A stretch of DNA of 64,000 nucleotides from Aphrocallistes beatrix (lineage: Eukaryota; Porifera; Hexactinellida; Sceptrulophora; Aphrocallistidae). This document shows positions 1 to 10,369 of this stretch, one piece after another. The notes beneath the pieces were generated by a model, which was not told the DNA's origin, searched no databases, and saw only the letters and a list, made by a program, of their open reading frames with translations. The first letter of the stretch is position 1. Every line of letters starts with the position of its first letter. The stretch covers positions 883,882 through 947,881 of the forward strand of contig OY725501.1 in assembly GCA_963281255.1 (NCBI GenBank), read 5' to 3'. A program made the position numbers and the translations under genes.

Positions 1-540
1 TTGATTTGTAACCAAATATCATTATTTGGTATTCGGTTGGGAACCAAATAATTTGGTCAACCGAATATTTGGCAACCAAATAATTTGGTCAACCGAATAT
101 TTGGTCAACCGAATAATTTGGTCAACCGAATATTTGGTCAACCGAATAATTTGGTCAACCGAATATTTGGTCAAACAAATAATTTGCATGCTTTCCCAAT
201 ACAATAACACGTTCTTACATGAGGTGGTCCGAACACAAATAAATCTAATAGACCTACTTATACTTGATTATATTTTTGTATAAATATTTATATAATAGAT
301 AAAAATTTGTGCAAAAATATAATCAAGTATTATTTGGTTAACCAAATTATTCGGTTGACCAAATATTCGGTTGACCAAATTATTCGGTTAACCAAATTAT
401 TCGGTTAACCAAATTATTCGGTTGACCAAATTATTCGGTTGGGCCATTATTCGGTTAACCAAATTATTCGGTTTGACCATTATTCGGTTAACCAAATTAT
501 TTGGTCTGACCATTATTCGGTTAAAATGGTATTTGGTTGA
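1..540. repeat. Foldback element with tandem-repeat arms (ACCGAATAATTTGGTCA type)
   Basis: Units built on TTTGGTCAACCGAATA are tandemly repeated at about 20-185. Their reverse complement (ATTCGGTTGACCAAAT) is repeated at about 330-535, around a ~140-bp spacer. The whole unit would fold into one long imperfect hairpin. Short ORFs across both arms are only the repeat read through. A few related units occur at 22130-22215. Confidence 0.75.
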
Positions 541-567
541 AGCGGTTTCAACCTTGCTTTAGTTTAT

Positions 568-790
568 TTTAGCTGAGCATGAATTCAGCTCAGCACTAAA
601 TTTCCAGCTATTGATATATATATATTGACCATATTTTTAGAATATTTTGGTTGCCTGTTCCTAGCAACGGCCAGGAATGTGAAAAAATTCCTGGCCGTTG
701 CTAGGCACGATCAAACAAAAATGTTTCCAAATATGGTCAATATATTTATTAAATTGCTGGAAATCTAGTGCTGAGCATGAATACAGCATT
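568..790. mobile_element. Short foldback/MITE with CTAGCAACGGCCAGGAAT centre
   Basis: Left arm GCTGAGCATGAATTCAGC and TTTCCAGC pairs with the right arm GCTGGAAATCTAGTGCTGAG. The centre holds a strong stem, CCTAGCAACGGCCAGGAAT against its complement, at about 660-705. A diverged half copy lies at about 4131-4240 (CCGTTGCTAGAGAATTTCC, CTGGAAATTGAATGCTGAG). Confidence 0.7.
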
Positions 791-1196
791 AAAAAGATGA
801 TCTGGCACTGTTAAAAGAAGTTATAGCTGTGGGACATTTCGCATTTAAAATGTGTCGTTTTCAGAGCGACACCAGGTGATACAAGTTGCTCAAAGTGGCG
901 AAATATTGGGGCTGGAGTTATAAAAATCGGAATTGATGTTTAATGTTTAGAGCCCCTATATGAATCTAAAAATGATAAAAAAGCAATTTGGGCACATTTT
1001 TAGTAAGAAACAATTTTCCAGTGGAAAACACCAACCTTAAATTTCCTCTTTCGACACGTCTTCTTCTTGGATTCAAGAACAAATGTGGGATGCACATCTT
1101 TAGTAAGGAAGCTCGAGATCACTTCTTATTCTTCAGTTAACATCTTAGGAGATTTGATCAAAAATTAATCTGATCTGTTTTGTGTTTTAATTATAA

Positions 1197-1850
1197 TAAA
1201 AGCGCTTCGCTTGCTTTCGCTGCCTGTGCTGCCTGGGCTCACATAGATTAATTATAAAGTAGTCTACATCAGGGGCGGTCACAGAAATTTTCCAAACCGG
1301 GGCGAGTCGGGGCCAAAGAAAAAAAATCCGGGGGCCTTAATATGATTTTGGCTTAGGTGTTTGAATGAAATCCGGGGCCGCAGAATCAAACTCGGGGCAA
1401 ATGCCCCGGATGCCCCCCCCCCCCCCTGGGACCGCCCCTGGTCTACATGTCTACATCACTGGAAAAATCAAAAAGTTTGTGATTTTACAATTTTTTGATG
1501 CATAATGATGACATCATAACAGAGTGATTCGTCATCATTTTTTTGATGAAAGCTTTATCATATTTGAGATACTTCAATATACACATTCTATTAAAAGTTC
1601 AGGCTTTTATCAACAAAAATGGTTGATTTTATGATGGAAAAACTAACATTTCTAATTATGAAAAAGCGACAATGACGTCATAATTCCATGATGAGTTGTT
1701 ATTTTCGTCTGAGGTCAGAACTTAGTGGAGCCATAGCCAAAATACTTCAACATGCCAAAAATCAGCTTTATGTGCATGGCAGTTTCTTCAATCAATTCGT
1801 TACATACACTAATCAATTAGAAGTATTTGAAATCCTTCTATTTTCCATCA
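1197..1850 (+). mobile_element. Fam1 MITE copy, interrupted by a hAT MITE
   Basis: This copy of the window's commonest repeat (Fam1) runs from a degraded GCGCTTCGCTTGC end, through TGATGACATCATAACAGAG and AATGACGTCATAATTCC, to CAATCAATTCGTTACA. A 171-bp hAT MITE at 1270-1440 splits it. Confidence 0.75.
1270..1440. mobile_element. hAT-type MITE, 171 bp, 8-bp TSD
   Basis: The terminal inverted repeats are CAGGGGCGGTC and GACCGCCCCTG. The element is flanked by a perfect 8-bp duplication, GTCTACAT (1262-1269 and 1441-1448). CAGGGGCGG ends with 8-bp duplications are typical of non-autonomous hAT elements. There is no coding capacity. Confidence 0.9.
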
Positions 1851-1857
1851 TAATTAG

Positions 1858-2205
1858 TTACAAGCGCGCTTCGCTTGCTTGGACTGCGCGACTGGCGGAC
1901 ACTTTGTATCCGCCGGAGCGCCCAAAGGGTGCCTGGGCTCACATTGATTAATTTTAAGGGAGATAACATCTCTAAATATGTCTGTCTTACTATTCGATAT
2001 CACTAAAAAAACCATTAAATTTGTCAATTTTTAAATTTTTGATGAGTAATAATGACGTCATAACAGAGTGGTGAGTCATCATTTTTGATGATAGTTGTAT
2101 CATATGTGAAGAATATTAATACGTATATACATTCTATTAAAATTTTAGCCTTTTATCACCTAAAATCTTCAATTAATTCTTTGCAGATATATACGTATAC
2201 GTCCA
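1858..2205 (+). mobile_element. Fam1 MITE copy, 3' truncated
   Basis: It starts with ACAAGCGCGCTTCGCTTGC, passes through GATAACATCTCTAAATA and AATGACGTCATAACAGAG, and breaks off near TTTTATCACCTAAAAT. It lies head to tail with the previous copy. Confidence 0.75.
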
Positions 2206-2712
2206 CAAACATTAATCGAGTTTTATTAGTTAGGATATATATATCTTTAACGAATTGATTGAATAAACTGCCTGGCACAGAAAGCTGATTTTTGGTATGT
2301 GGGATTCTTTTGGCTATGGCTCCACATAGTTCTGACCTGAGGCGAAGATGTCGAGTCATCATGGAATTACGACTTCTTTGCACTTTTTTGATAATTAGAA
2401 ATGTTTTTCGACTATAACTCAGCCATTTTAGATGATAGAAGGCTGAAATGTTTAATATAATGTGTATATTAATATATCTCAAATGTGATGAAACTTTCAT
2501 CAAAAATGATGACTCATCACTCTGTTATGACTTCATCAATACGCATCATCAATTGAAAAAAATTGTGATTTTTCGAGTGATTCCAATTATATCAGTAAGA
2601 CAGACGTATTTAGAGATGTTAACTACCTTATAATTAATAAATGTGAGCTTAGGCGTCCAAAGGACGCCTCTGGCAGACACTTTGTTCAGCCAGCTTCGCA
2701 GCACAAGCATTT
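2205..2712 (-). mobile_element. Fam1 MITE copy, inverted
   Basis: It begins beside an ATTAATCGAGTTTTATTAG motif and TAACGAATTGATTGA, then reads the family backwards to GCCAGCTTCGCAGCACAAGC. The TGACGTCA motifs are decayed here. Together with 1858-2205 it forms an inverted pair. Confidence 0.75.
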
Positions 2713-2879
2713 TGGGATTCTCTAGCAACGGAATAAAATTATTGAAAGGTAATTTGGAATTAGTCTAGTAGGAAGTTCCTCAAGGTGTTAGGATGCATTA
2801 CGTTTGACTCTGGGAAAGGGGAGTATTACGCTGGGCCGGGTCAAGATTGAGATGCAAGAGCAAGCAACAATGAACTTGG

Positions 2880-3135
2880 TTAATTATATTGCTTGAACAG
2901 TTTAAAGTTTTGTTCAACGACAACCCCGGCAGAATCACGATTTGTGAGCAAAACATTGATACTGGAGAAGCCACTCTACCGGCAAAGCAAGACGAAGGCG
3001 GCTACTTCCTCAATGGGGAGAAGAAATCAACATCCAATCGGAAGAGCGAGTGAACCAGGAGCTGTGCAGGCTGTCGAAGTCGCCATGGGCGAGCAAATGC
3101 GGTGCTTGTCACTAAAAATCTAAAAAACGCAAATA
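2880..3135 (+). pseudogene. Possible LTR-retrotransposon pol fragment (start of reverse transcriptase)
   Basis: In shifting frames this GC-richer stretch reads FKVLFNDNPGRITICEQNID, then TGEATLPAK, then, in another frame, INIQSEERVNQELCRLSKSP followed by WASK. The order DNPGRT..H.IDTG, then a linker, then SPWAS is the layout just upstream of and into the reverse transcriptase of Ty3/gypsy-type pol proteins. At least one frameshift and early stops separate the pieces, and nothing of the polymerase core follows. The base composition differs from the AT-rich surroundings. No LTR was seen. It could be chance similarity, because the motif is short. Confidence 0.45.
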
Positions 3136-3139
3136 GGAA

Positions 3140-3580
3140 ATAGTATATTGGCTATCAAATGGAATTACATTTGAATGTCTAGCTATCGCGACTTTCAAGA
3201 TATAACCCCAACTGACCAAAACGTTTACATAGCAACACTGGAATCTATAAACATTTCATGAAAAAATTCCAAATTTTTCGTATTAACCCCATTTACATCT
3301 CAGTTCAATGCGAAACATTTTATAATAAAAACACTTAGAAGTGTCCTTAAACGACCTCTGAAAATCACCAAATTTGTCACAAATATAACATATTGCGCAA
3401 TAATATGGTGACTAGTCTAAATTATGACAACGGATATGGGTACTTTGACACCATTATTTATATATGCTTGTAATACATTCCTAAGCTCTATTGTGCTTTG
3501 TTAATGATTTAAGGCAGCTCATGTATTAGTTCAACCATCTTCTACCGCATCCCTAGAAGTTACTGTGAGGCCTTATCACA
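3140..3580. repeat. Half copy of the ~1-kb foldback family seen at 44178-45178
   Basis: It shares ATGGAATTACATTTGAAT, CCAACTGACCAAAAC, AACACTTAGAAGTG and CATCTTCTACCGCAT with the right arm of the 44178-45178 foldback. The left arm is missing. It ends near the GTTACTGTGAGGCCTTA motif. Confidence 0.65.
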
Positions 3581-3637
3581 AGATAGTTAGAATTATATAT
3601 ATCACTTGGTGCTTGAGAAATCATCTTCCTACACTAG

Positions 3638-4108
3638 CTGGCCATGAGTATTCGAACACCATATTGCTTTGCATCATAAATAGTACTAAAATGGGTCTAC
3701 CCATGGAGGTCAATTCATTCAAACCACGACAGTTACTGAAGATATAACATCAAATTCGAAATCTGCACACTCGAATTACTCGGTTTAGAAGCTTTCCATA
3801 TATTAATCCTTTCTAAAGCGCAATTCCTACCAACGGTGTCACCCTGTACCACTTTCCACTTGCCATGACCATTATATAAAATAAGAGCAAGTGGATCAAG
3901 ATGGCACAAACGATATATTTACTTTGAGGCATCAATGGACAACTTCTAAACAGAGTAATTCTAGTGTGTAGACATCAAATTTGATATCAGATTTTCAGTG
4001 GTTGCCGTCGTTTGAATGAATTGGCCTCCATGAGTAGACCCATTTTAGTATTATTTATGATGTAAATCAATATGGTGTTCGAATACTTATGATCAGGCAG
4101 TGTACTAT
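3638..4108. mobile_element. Mariner-like MITE of the 'GGACAAAAGTATTCG' family, degraded
   Basis: The inverted ends are ATGAGTATTCGAACACCATA and TATGGTGTTCGAATACTTAT, with matching subterminal CATAAATAGTACTAAAATGG and its complement. The interior holds a broken GTGCCACTTT-type palindrome. Relatives lie at 11340, 11660, 57790 and elsewhere. Confidence 0.6.
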
Positions 4109-4424
4109 ACTAATTCCAAATTATCCCCTTATTTTCTAAATTTCCTCCCGTTGCTAGAGAATTTCCAAAATAAATTTCTCTAAATATGGTGAATATACCC
4201 ATCAAAAGACTGGAAATTGAATGCTGAGTACGAATATAACAATAAATTTGAAAGCATATATATTGGTTAAAATTTTATTCAAAACTCGGCGATTTTTGGC
4301 GGAACCTCGTAAGATGATCCCCTGCAATGAGCCTGTGGAACAATATTTCGCCTTGGGAACATCAATGTTATCTTATTATACATACAAATCCTTACTATTA
4401 GAACGATTAATGTTTATATATATA

Positions 4425-4805
4425 CGAGGGGTGTCTTGTTCCACCAGGACAATGCACCTTCTCACAAGGCCGCCATTGCAATGGCTACTATCCATGACTG
4501 TGGCTTCGACCTCATTCAGCACCCACCATACTCTCCCGATTTGGCACCATCGGACTTCCATCTCTTCCCAAACATGAAGAAACATTTGGCTGGTAGGCAT
4601 TTTGAGGTGAGGTGATGTCCGCCGTCGGGGACTTTTTTGACGATCAAGAGGAAATCTTTTACAAAGCAGGGATCCAGGCGCTGAAACACCGCTGGCAAAA
4701 GTGTGTGAACCGTCAAGGGGACTACGTCGAAAAATAAATGCCTAAAGAAATCTTTCCAGAAAAGCAACATAGTTAGGCTCAAAACATTTCATCCACCCCT
4801 CGTAT
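4425..4805 (+). pseudogene. Internally deleted mariner element with transposase C-terminus
   Basis: Frame pieces read VLFHQDNAPSHKAAIAMAT, then DLIQHPPYSPDLAPSDFHLF, then MKKHLAGR. This is the second catalytic Asp region (HQDNAPSH) and the PYSPDLAPSDFHLF signature of mariner transposases, whose third catalytic Asp lies in it. Further frames resemble the family's C-terminus (YKAGIQALKHRWQKCV, then a GDYVE-like end). The element is bounded by CGAGGGGTG and CACCCCTCG ends with TA outside. Only about the last third of the usual ~345-residue protein remains, and stops and frameshifts break it. Confidence 0.8.
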
Positions 4806-4826
4806 ATATATATATATATATATATA

Positions 4827-5619
4827 TGTTAGAACAAATTTGCGAAATCAACAATTATGCATAATTGTCGACAATTATGCATAATTGTTGTGAAATGAAC
4901 AGTTTTACATAATTGTTTAAAATGTAAGCAACAATTATGCACAATTGTTGTGAAATGAACAGTTTTACATAATTGTTAATAATGGAAGCAACAATTATGC
5001 ATAATTGTTGTGAAATGAACAGTTTTACATAATTGTTAAAAATGGAAGCAACAATTATGCATAATTATTAATGGTGCTACTGAGTTCCAAAGAAAAACCA
5101 ATTTATTGAACAAATAAATAATTGGTAGTACAGTCCACTCCCCGAAAACCGGGGCACCTCGGGACCAGAGCTCAGCCTTCAGCCATTGTATAGTATATAC
5201 GTATATGTACACACTACACACTACACAGTCAGTCTGTCACATAGATAACTATAATTTCACTATAACACAACAAGCATAACCGTATGGAGCCAAGTAAGGC
5301 TCAGTCTAACACACGAAATTCCAAAATTTCTCTTCCGACGGTCAGTCAAACTTATTATGACACTTGGAGCTACGCTGTAGGTCTTTACTAACATTAAGGT
5401 AGCTACAGATAGCTGACAGGCAGAATGCGCGAGTCAGGATGACAATTATGCATAATTGTTATATTAGATGAACAATTATGCATAATTGTCGTAAAATGAA
5501 CAATTATGCATAATTGTTACATTAGATGAACAATTATGCATAATTGTTGTAAAATGAACAATTATGCATAATTGGCGACAATTATGCATAATTGTTGATT
5601 TCGCAAATTTGTTCTAACA
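4827..5619. repeat. Foldback element built from AATTATGCATAATT palindromes
   Basis: The ends TGTTAGAACAAATTTGCG and CGCAAATTTGTTCTAACA are exact complements. Both arms carry multiple copies of the self-complementary AATTATGCATAATT, spaced by TGTGAAATGAACAGTT (left) or TTACATTAGATGAACA (right). The 5070-5440 spacer contains an orphan pogo-MITE end (CAGTCCACTCCCCGAAAACC). Confidence 0.85.
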
Positions 5620-5730
5620 TATACACTCCTTGGACAAAAGTATTCGTACACTCCAATATTTTCCATCAAATTGTTATTATACTAATCAATTTGTGAAGTC
5701 AATAACATCTTATCAGTAACAGATACACTA

Positions 5731-6324
5731 CAGGGTGTCCCAAAAGTTCTGCAACAAATGTTGCTGATGCATTAATACATAGATAAATAGATCGAATATC
5801 CGATACCTATTTTCAATCAAAAAATAGGGAGGATTATCTTAATTATTTTGCATTCCCAATGGCCTGCTTTTCTCAATTTATTTGCAATGCTGGATCATAT
5901 ATATCGTTGTCTAGTAAAGAATATTTTTTATCTCAATAAAAAAACTCATATCCATGGTACATTTGACGTCTATACTTAAAATACTCGCGTTCTTATAGAA
6001 GATTTCCGTTACATAAATCAAAAGTAATAATGTTATTTTAGTATTATGAATCAATTACAGAATATAGAAGTGATTAATGTAATATTTCATCAGAAAAATA
6101 GTGATCTTCAAACTTTACATTTTTGAGCTCCAAATTTTGGAGTAATTGGTATGTAATTATTCATAATTTTATAAGAAATGTTTTTTGCGTAATAGGTTGA
6201 GCTCATTTCTATGCTAGAAGGGTGTTAGATTTCATTTATGGAGGCTAATTTGGAATACAATCAAGTGATCTTAGTCAAATTAACAAAGTAAAATTAGTTG
6301 TTGCAGAACTTTTGGGACACCCTA
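5731..6324. mobile_element. Tc1/mariner-type MITE, ~590 bp
   Basis: The ends CAGGGTGTCCCAAAAGTTCT and AGAACTTTTGGGACACCC are complementary and lie next to TA dinucleotides. The interior is non-coding. The same family occurs at 45846-46437. Confidence 0.85.
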
Positions 6325-6339
6325 TAAATCTCGCTTAAA

Positions 6340-6560
6340 TTCGTTTCCCTTACATTCAAATTACTCACTTTGTAAGCTTTCAAATTAATTACTATCCTTC
6401 AAGATTAAGTATTTTCAGCATTTGCTACCCTAGGGCACATATCACGAGTTATCACCATTGTATATGTTGGCATTGGCGGTACGAGGTGGCACAATTTGAA
6501 AATATTTAACCTTGTGGGAGATTAATCGAGTGGAAAGATTATACAATAAGTAATTCAAAT
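6340..6560. repeat. Degraded fragment resembling the 'GGACAAAAGTATTCG' MITE interior
   Basis: ATTACTCACTTTGTAAGC, TATCACCATTGTATATG and GGTGGCACAATTTG match the internal layout of the elements at 11661 and 57792, without recognisable ends. Confidence 0.4.
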
Positions 6561-6789
6561 GTGAAGAATTCGAAGTTAAATTAAGATATCTTTAACAAAT
6601 TAAATGACCTATAATAACTATTTGTATGGTAAAATTTGGAGAAGTAAATTATGATTAGATGTTTAATCTGGGGTTTTTCCATATAGGAGTTATTTTTCAT
6701 GCTTAAACTAGGCCGGTGAGGTCAAAATTAGGAAATTGTGAAAAATATATATTTTACCCAGGGATAATGCTAGAATTTGGAATTCTATA

Positions 6790-7065
6790 CCATAAAGCCT
6801 ACCAAGAGAATGGCGGATGCTTTGTCGTTGGATATTTCGTCGTCGCCGATATTTCTTTGAATGAAATTATTGAATCCTCACTTTCATTCTCCCATTCATT
6901 CTAACAAATAATAAATGGCAGTCACCCACCCCCTCATGGATTAAAATACCACTCTCGCAGGCCATTTGGTATTATTTCAAAACGAAAATACCCACTTTCT
7001 TTTTGTTCCTGTGCATAATACTCTCCAAAATGTTCACTCTCACCCTTCTATTAATTCTATTCAAC
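6790..7065 (+). repeat. Core fragment of the tandem-arm foldback family (as at 41413-41907)
   Basis: AATGGCGGATG, ATATTTCTTTGAATGAAATT and TTTCATTCTCCCATTCATTC also form the central spacer of the foldback at 41413-41907. The repetitive arms are absent here. Confidence 0.65.
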
Positions 7066-7075
7066 TTTAGAACAA

Positions 7076-7420
7076 ACAAGCGCGCTTCGCTTGCATGCGG
7101 TGCGCGGCTGGTGGACATTTTGTCTCCGCCGGAGGCGCCCTTTGGCGCCTAGGCTCACAATGATTAATTATAATGTAGATAATATCCCTAAACACGTCTG
7201 TCTTAATGTTATAATCGATATCACTCGAAAAATCACCAAATTTAAAAATTTGTCTTTTTTTAACGCGTAATGATGACACCATAGGAGAGTGATGAGTCAT
7301 CATTTTTTGATGATATGGATCTAATTTGAGATATACTAATCTACACATTCTATTAAAATTTCAGCCTTCTATCACCTAAAATGGCTGAGTTATAGCCGAA
7401 AAACTGAAATTCCTTTTTTA
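7076..7420 (+). mobile_element. Fam1 MITE copy, 3' truncated
   Basis: It begins ACAAGCGCGCTTCGCTTGC and runs to CCGAAAAACTGAAATTCC, where sequence of a pogo MITE (to 7631) replaces it. CRE-like motifs are mutated. Confidence 0.75.
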
Positions 7421-7628
7421 CCTTTTTATGTGTTTTTTACAGGACCTGTTACGAACGATAAACAAGTTTCATATTATTACTTCAAGTAATGGATTTCTAA
7501 AAACTTATATTTATTCCACTACGTTGATACCTTTTGGGAATTAAGACAATCACCTGTATATAACGGCCACCTGTGTATAACGGCCAATTTTGTTCAGTCC
7601 CTTGGGTGGCCGTTATATACAGGTTCCA

Positions 7629-7631
<3 letters not shown>
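7420..7631 (-). mobile_element. Partial pogo-type MITE (CAGTGGAACCTGTATATAACGG family)
   Basis: The right end GCCGTTATATACAGGTTCCAC plus TG matches the terminus of the complete copy at 24669-25082. Interior TTACTTCAAGTAATGGATTT and ACGTTGATACCTTTTGG match it in inverted orientation. The far end is missing. A TA microsatellite follows (7632-7692). Confidence 0.75.
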
Positions 7632-7696
<65 letters not shown>

Positions 7697-7698
7697 TA

Positions 7699-8272
7699 AT
7701 CGAGTTTTAATAAGAAGGATTCATGTTTCCCAACAGTTTATAATCCATTTGGAGAGATATCAGCGGCGAAACATCCGTTTACCCTCCTATGTACCGGAGG
7801 CTCCCTTCGGTCGCCTGAGGTCACATTGGTTAATTATAAAGGGGATAACATCTCTAAATACATCTGTCCTACTGTTATAATCGATATCGCACGAAAAATC
7901 ACCAAATTTATCAATTTTTAAAATTTTGATGAGTAATGATGACGTCATAACAAAGTGATGAGTCATCATTTTTTGATGATAGTTGCATTATATGTGAGGT
8001 ATGTTAGTATACAGATTTTTTAAAATTTCAGCCTTCTATCTCCTATAATGGCTGAGTTATGCTCGAATAACTGTGTTGCTTAACTTTTAAAAATGTGACA
8101 ATGACGGCATAATTCCATGATGAGTCGACATTTTGCTCTGAGCTCAGAACTTACTGGAGCTATAGCCAAAATACTCAAAAATCAGCTTTCTATGACCGGC
8201 AGTTTCTTCAATCAATTCGTTACAGATATATATACACATACACAATAATCGAGTTTTAATAGTAAGGATTAA
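7699..8272 (+). mobile_element. Fam1 MITE copy with altered 5' end
   Basis: The body, from GGTCACATTGGTTAATTATA through TGATGACGTCATAAC to TCAATCAATTCGTTACAG, is intact. The usual GCGCGCTTCGC end is replaced by unrelated sequence. Both flanks carry the ATTAATCGAGTTTTAATA motif. Confidence 0.75.
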
Positions 8273-8497
8273 TTACATGGTCGCAGATTTTTGAAGGCTA
8301 CTTTTTCTGAATAAGCGGCCGAGGTTAGAAAAGATGCCAATTTTTTAGCTCAGTAAATAATTTGTTATGGCTAGTTGCATTTTATGTAAATTAGATTGGA
8401 AATATTTTCTCTTTCAAATGCGACTGTTTTTCAAACCGATTTGGCGCATTCCCAACCCAAATCCTTGTTGTCATCAAAATTCAAAAGGTATTAAAAA

Positions 8498-8680
8498 ACG
8501 GAGTCGAACTATCGACAACATACACAAAGACGGAGTCGAGCTATCGACAACATACACAAAAACGGGTCGAGCTATCGACAACATACACAAAAACGGAGTC
8601 GAGCTATCGACAACATACTTAAAAACAGAGTCGAGCTATCGACAACATGCTAAATTCGAGCTATCGACAACATAACAATT
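8498..8680. repeat. 32-bp tandem repeat, about 5.5 units
   Basis: The unit is GAGTCGAGCTATCGACAACA plus TACACAAAAACG. Each unit contains the imperfect palindrome TCGAGCTATCGA. Units differ by only a few bases, suggesting recent expansion. Confidence 0.85.
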
Positions 8681-9014
8681 AGAGCTAATGCAGCTCCCCT
8701 CTAACTACCCTCTCAGTGGTGGTTAGCCCCCCTGAAAATATGTTTACCTCTTTTACCCCATCTGAGGTTCGGAAGTCTAACCAACACTTCAGTAGCAACC
8801 CCGCTAAGAGGGGCTAGCATCCTCCTGAAATATTTTCACTTTCTTATCCCCCTCTGAGATCCAGGGCTGGATCCAACCCTGCTTTTGAGTTTTTAAAATT
8901 GTAACATGAGGCAACAACCGCAAAGAGATCTTTTTGTAAAATTTCGAACTTATTCTTTCTCAGAGAATAATTCAGTCATACTATTTTGATTCTCTGAGGA
9001 GAACCGACACAGAA

Positions 9015-9063
9015 TTGTCTCAGCTTTCATCTCAACCTACAGCTGAGATGAAAGCTGAGACAA
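9015..9063. other. Perfect 20-bp-stem hairpin
   Basis: TTGTCTCAGCTTTCATCTCA pairs without mismatch with TGAGATGAAAGCTGAGACAA across a 9-nt loop. It is short for a MITE. It could be a structured RNA or the core of a tiny foldback; nothing in the flanks decides this. Confidence 0.7.
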
Positions 9064-9840
9064 TAAAGAAGAATAGAGATAGCATGAAAATCTGTTGAGT
9101 TATGCTTCTAGAAAAGAATGTAGGATGGAAATTTTACAAGAACATCTACTTTTTGCAGATTGTTGCTCCATCTAACAATTTTGACATCCCACAGCCCACG
9201 AAAGGGCTTTTGAGGGTTTAAGTGAAAGATTCAAGTTTCAGCGATGTGTTTTGATTTGTGATGATTAGATCTCATGATACCTGATTGAATGATGAAAAGA
9301 TTTATTGATGATGCATAAATTTCTGATTTATTTGAATTCATAGAAATTGAACAGATTAATCCTCATTTATTGAATTACTTTTGTACTGATATGACCAATA
9401 TGCCTAGCTGTTATAACGTATGTTGTTGTTTTCCCAAATTGATATTTACAAAGTGTTTATACGTACAAGTATTAACAAATTTGAACTCAGTGGACATTGC
9501 TGATAGAACCAAGAGGCTAGTTTGTCTGCCAGACTTTCAAACAAAAGAAGCAAACCAAAATTTAGGACCGATGATACAGCTCTATTAAGTGACCAGAGGG
9601 GATTAAATCCTACCGTTTTAATATTTAAGATGTATTACTTATAAAGAATACTTGCTATTTCTAGTTTAGTAATTACTACATATTCAGTGTTTCATACAAT
9701 ATTTGCATGTAGGAGGGAAATTCTGGGGCATGAAAATTGGAGGGGGTAGAATTTGAGCCACTCAACCCTCCTTATGAAACCTTGATATTACAGTATTTAC
9801 ACCAATAATTTTAGCTTCAAAATAATTGGTAGAAAATTTC
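9064..9840. other. No gene recognised
   Basis: AT-rich sequence. A 72-codon ORF (9370-9588, + strand) has no recognisable motif. The stretch may contain decayed transposon coding sequence but nothing could be named. Confidence 0.4.
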
Positions 9841-9844
9841 TAAA

Positions 9845-9995
9845 TTATGTTATTCCAGTGTGTAGATTATAAACTTGAATCTGGTATTAAGTTGCTGTCG
9901 TAATGAATAATCCCCCAATAATATATATCCATTCTAAAGCATTTATTGTGTAAATAATGTTCAAATACTTTTGACCGGGCAGTTTATTTTTGTAA
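9845..9995. repeat. Half copy of the 'GGACAAAAGTATTCG' MITE
   Basis: CCAGTGTGTAGATTATAAAC leads to the terminal CAAATACTTTTGACCGGGCAG. Only the right half is present. Confidence 0.55.
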
Positions 9996-10001
9996 AATTT
10001 A

Positions 10002-10358
10002 GGTCTGTTGCGTAGATCCGTGAGATCGTAGATCCATGATATTCTTATACTACATAACAATGGATTGTTGTCATGCGACACAATTTGATGGTACTCGACA
10101 CAATTTAGTGGCATGCGACATAATTTACTGGTAAAACTCATATGGACCATGGAATTTTATTTTGGATTCATGGTCCATATGGGGTTTACCATAGTAAATT
10201 GTGTCGCGTGCCACAATTTGGTGACGGTGGTTATCAAGTTATGATGAAATCGATTGAACCATGAGGCGATTTGAGTAAACGTAAAATCTCACGATTCTAC
10301 GCTACTAAACCATCCATGGTTATATAGTATAAGTATCTCACGAATCAATGCAACAGGT
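10002..10358. mobile_element. Foldback MITE, ~355 bp
   Basis: The left end AGGTCTGTTGCGTAGATCCG pairs with the right end CGAATCAATGCAACAGGTCT. The centre holds ACTCATATGGACCATGG paired with CCATGGTCCATATGGGGT-like sequence, and repeated GCGACACAATTT motifs. Confidence 0.7.
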
Positions 10359-10369
10359 CTTATAATGTA

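Noticed and set aside
22-283. Repetitive ORFs on both strands at the window start
   Set aside because: Products of the tandem arms of a foldback element, not protein-coding.
2893-3123. The single long frame in this GC-richer stretch as a host gene
   Set aside because: The recognisable motifs lie in the other two frames and fit a retrotransposon pol fragment better.
4827-5619. Regular AATTATGCATAATT repeats considered as a CRISPR-like array
   Set aside because: Spacers are not unique, the two arms are mirror images, and the genome is animal; it is a foldback.
9370-9588. 72-codon Cys-containing ORF considered as a small zinc-binding protein
   Set aside because: Cys spacing fits no known finger, and surrounding frames look like decayed unidentifiable coding sequence.
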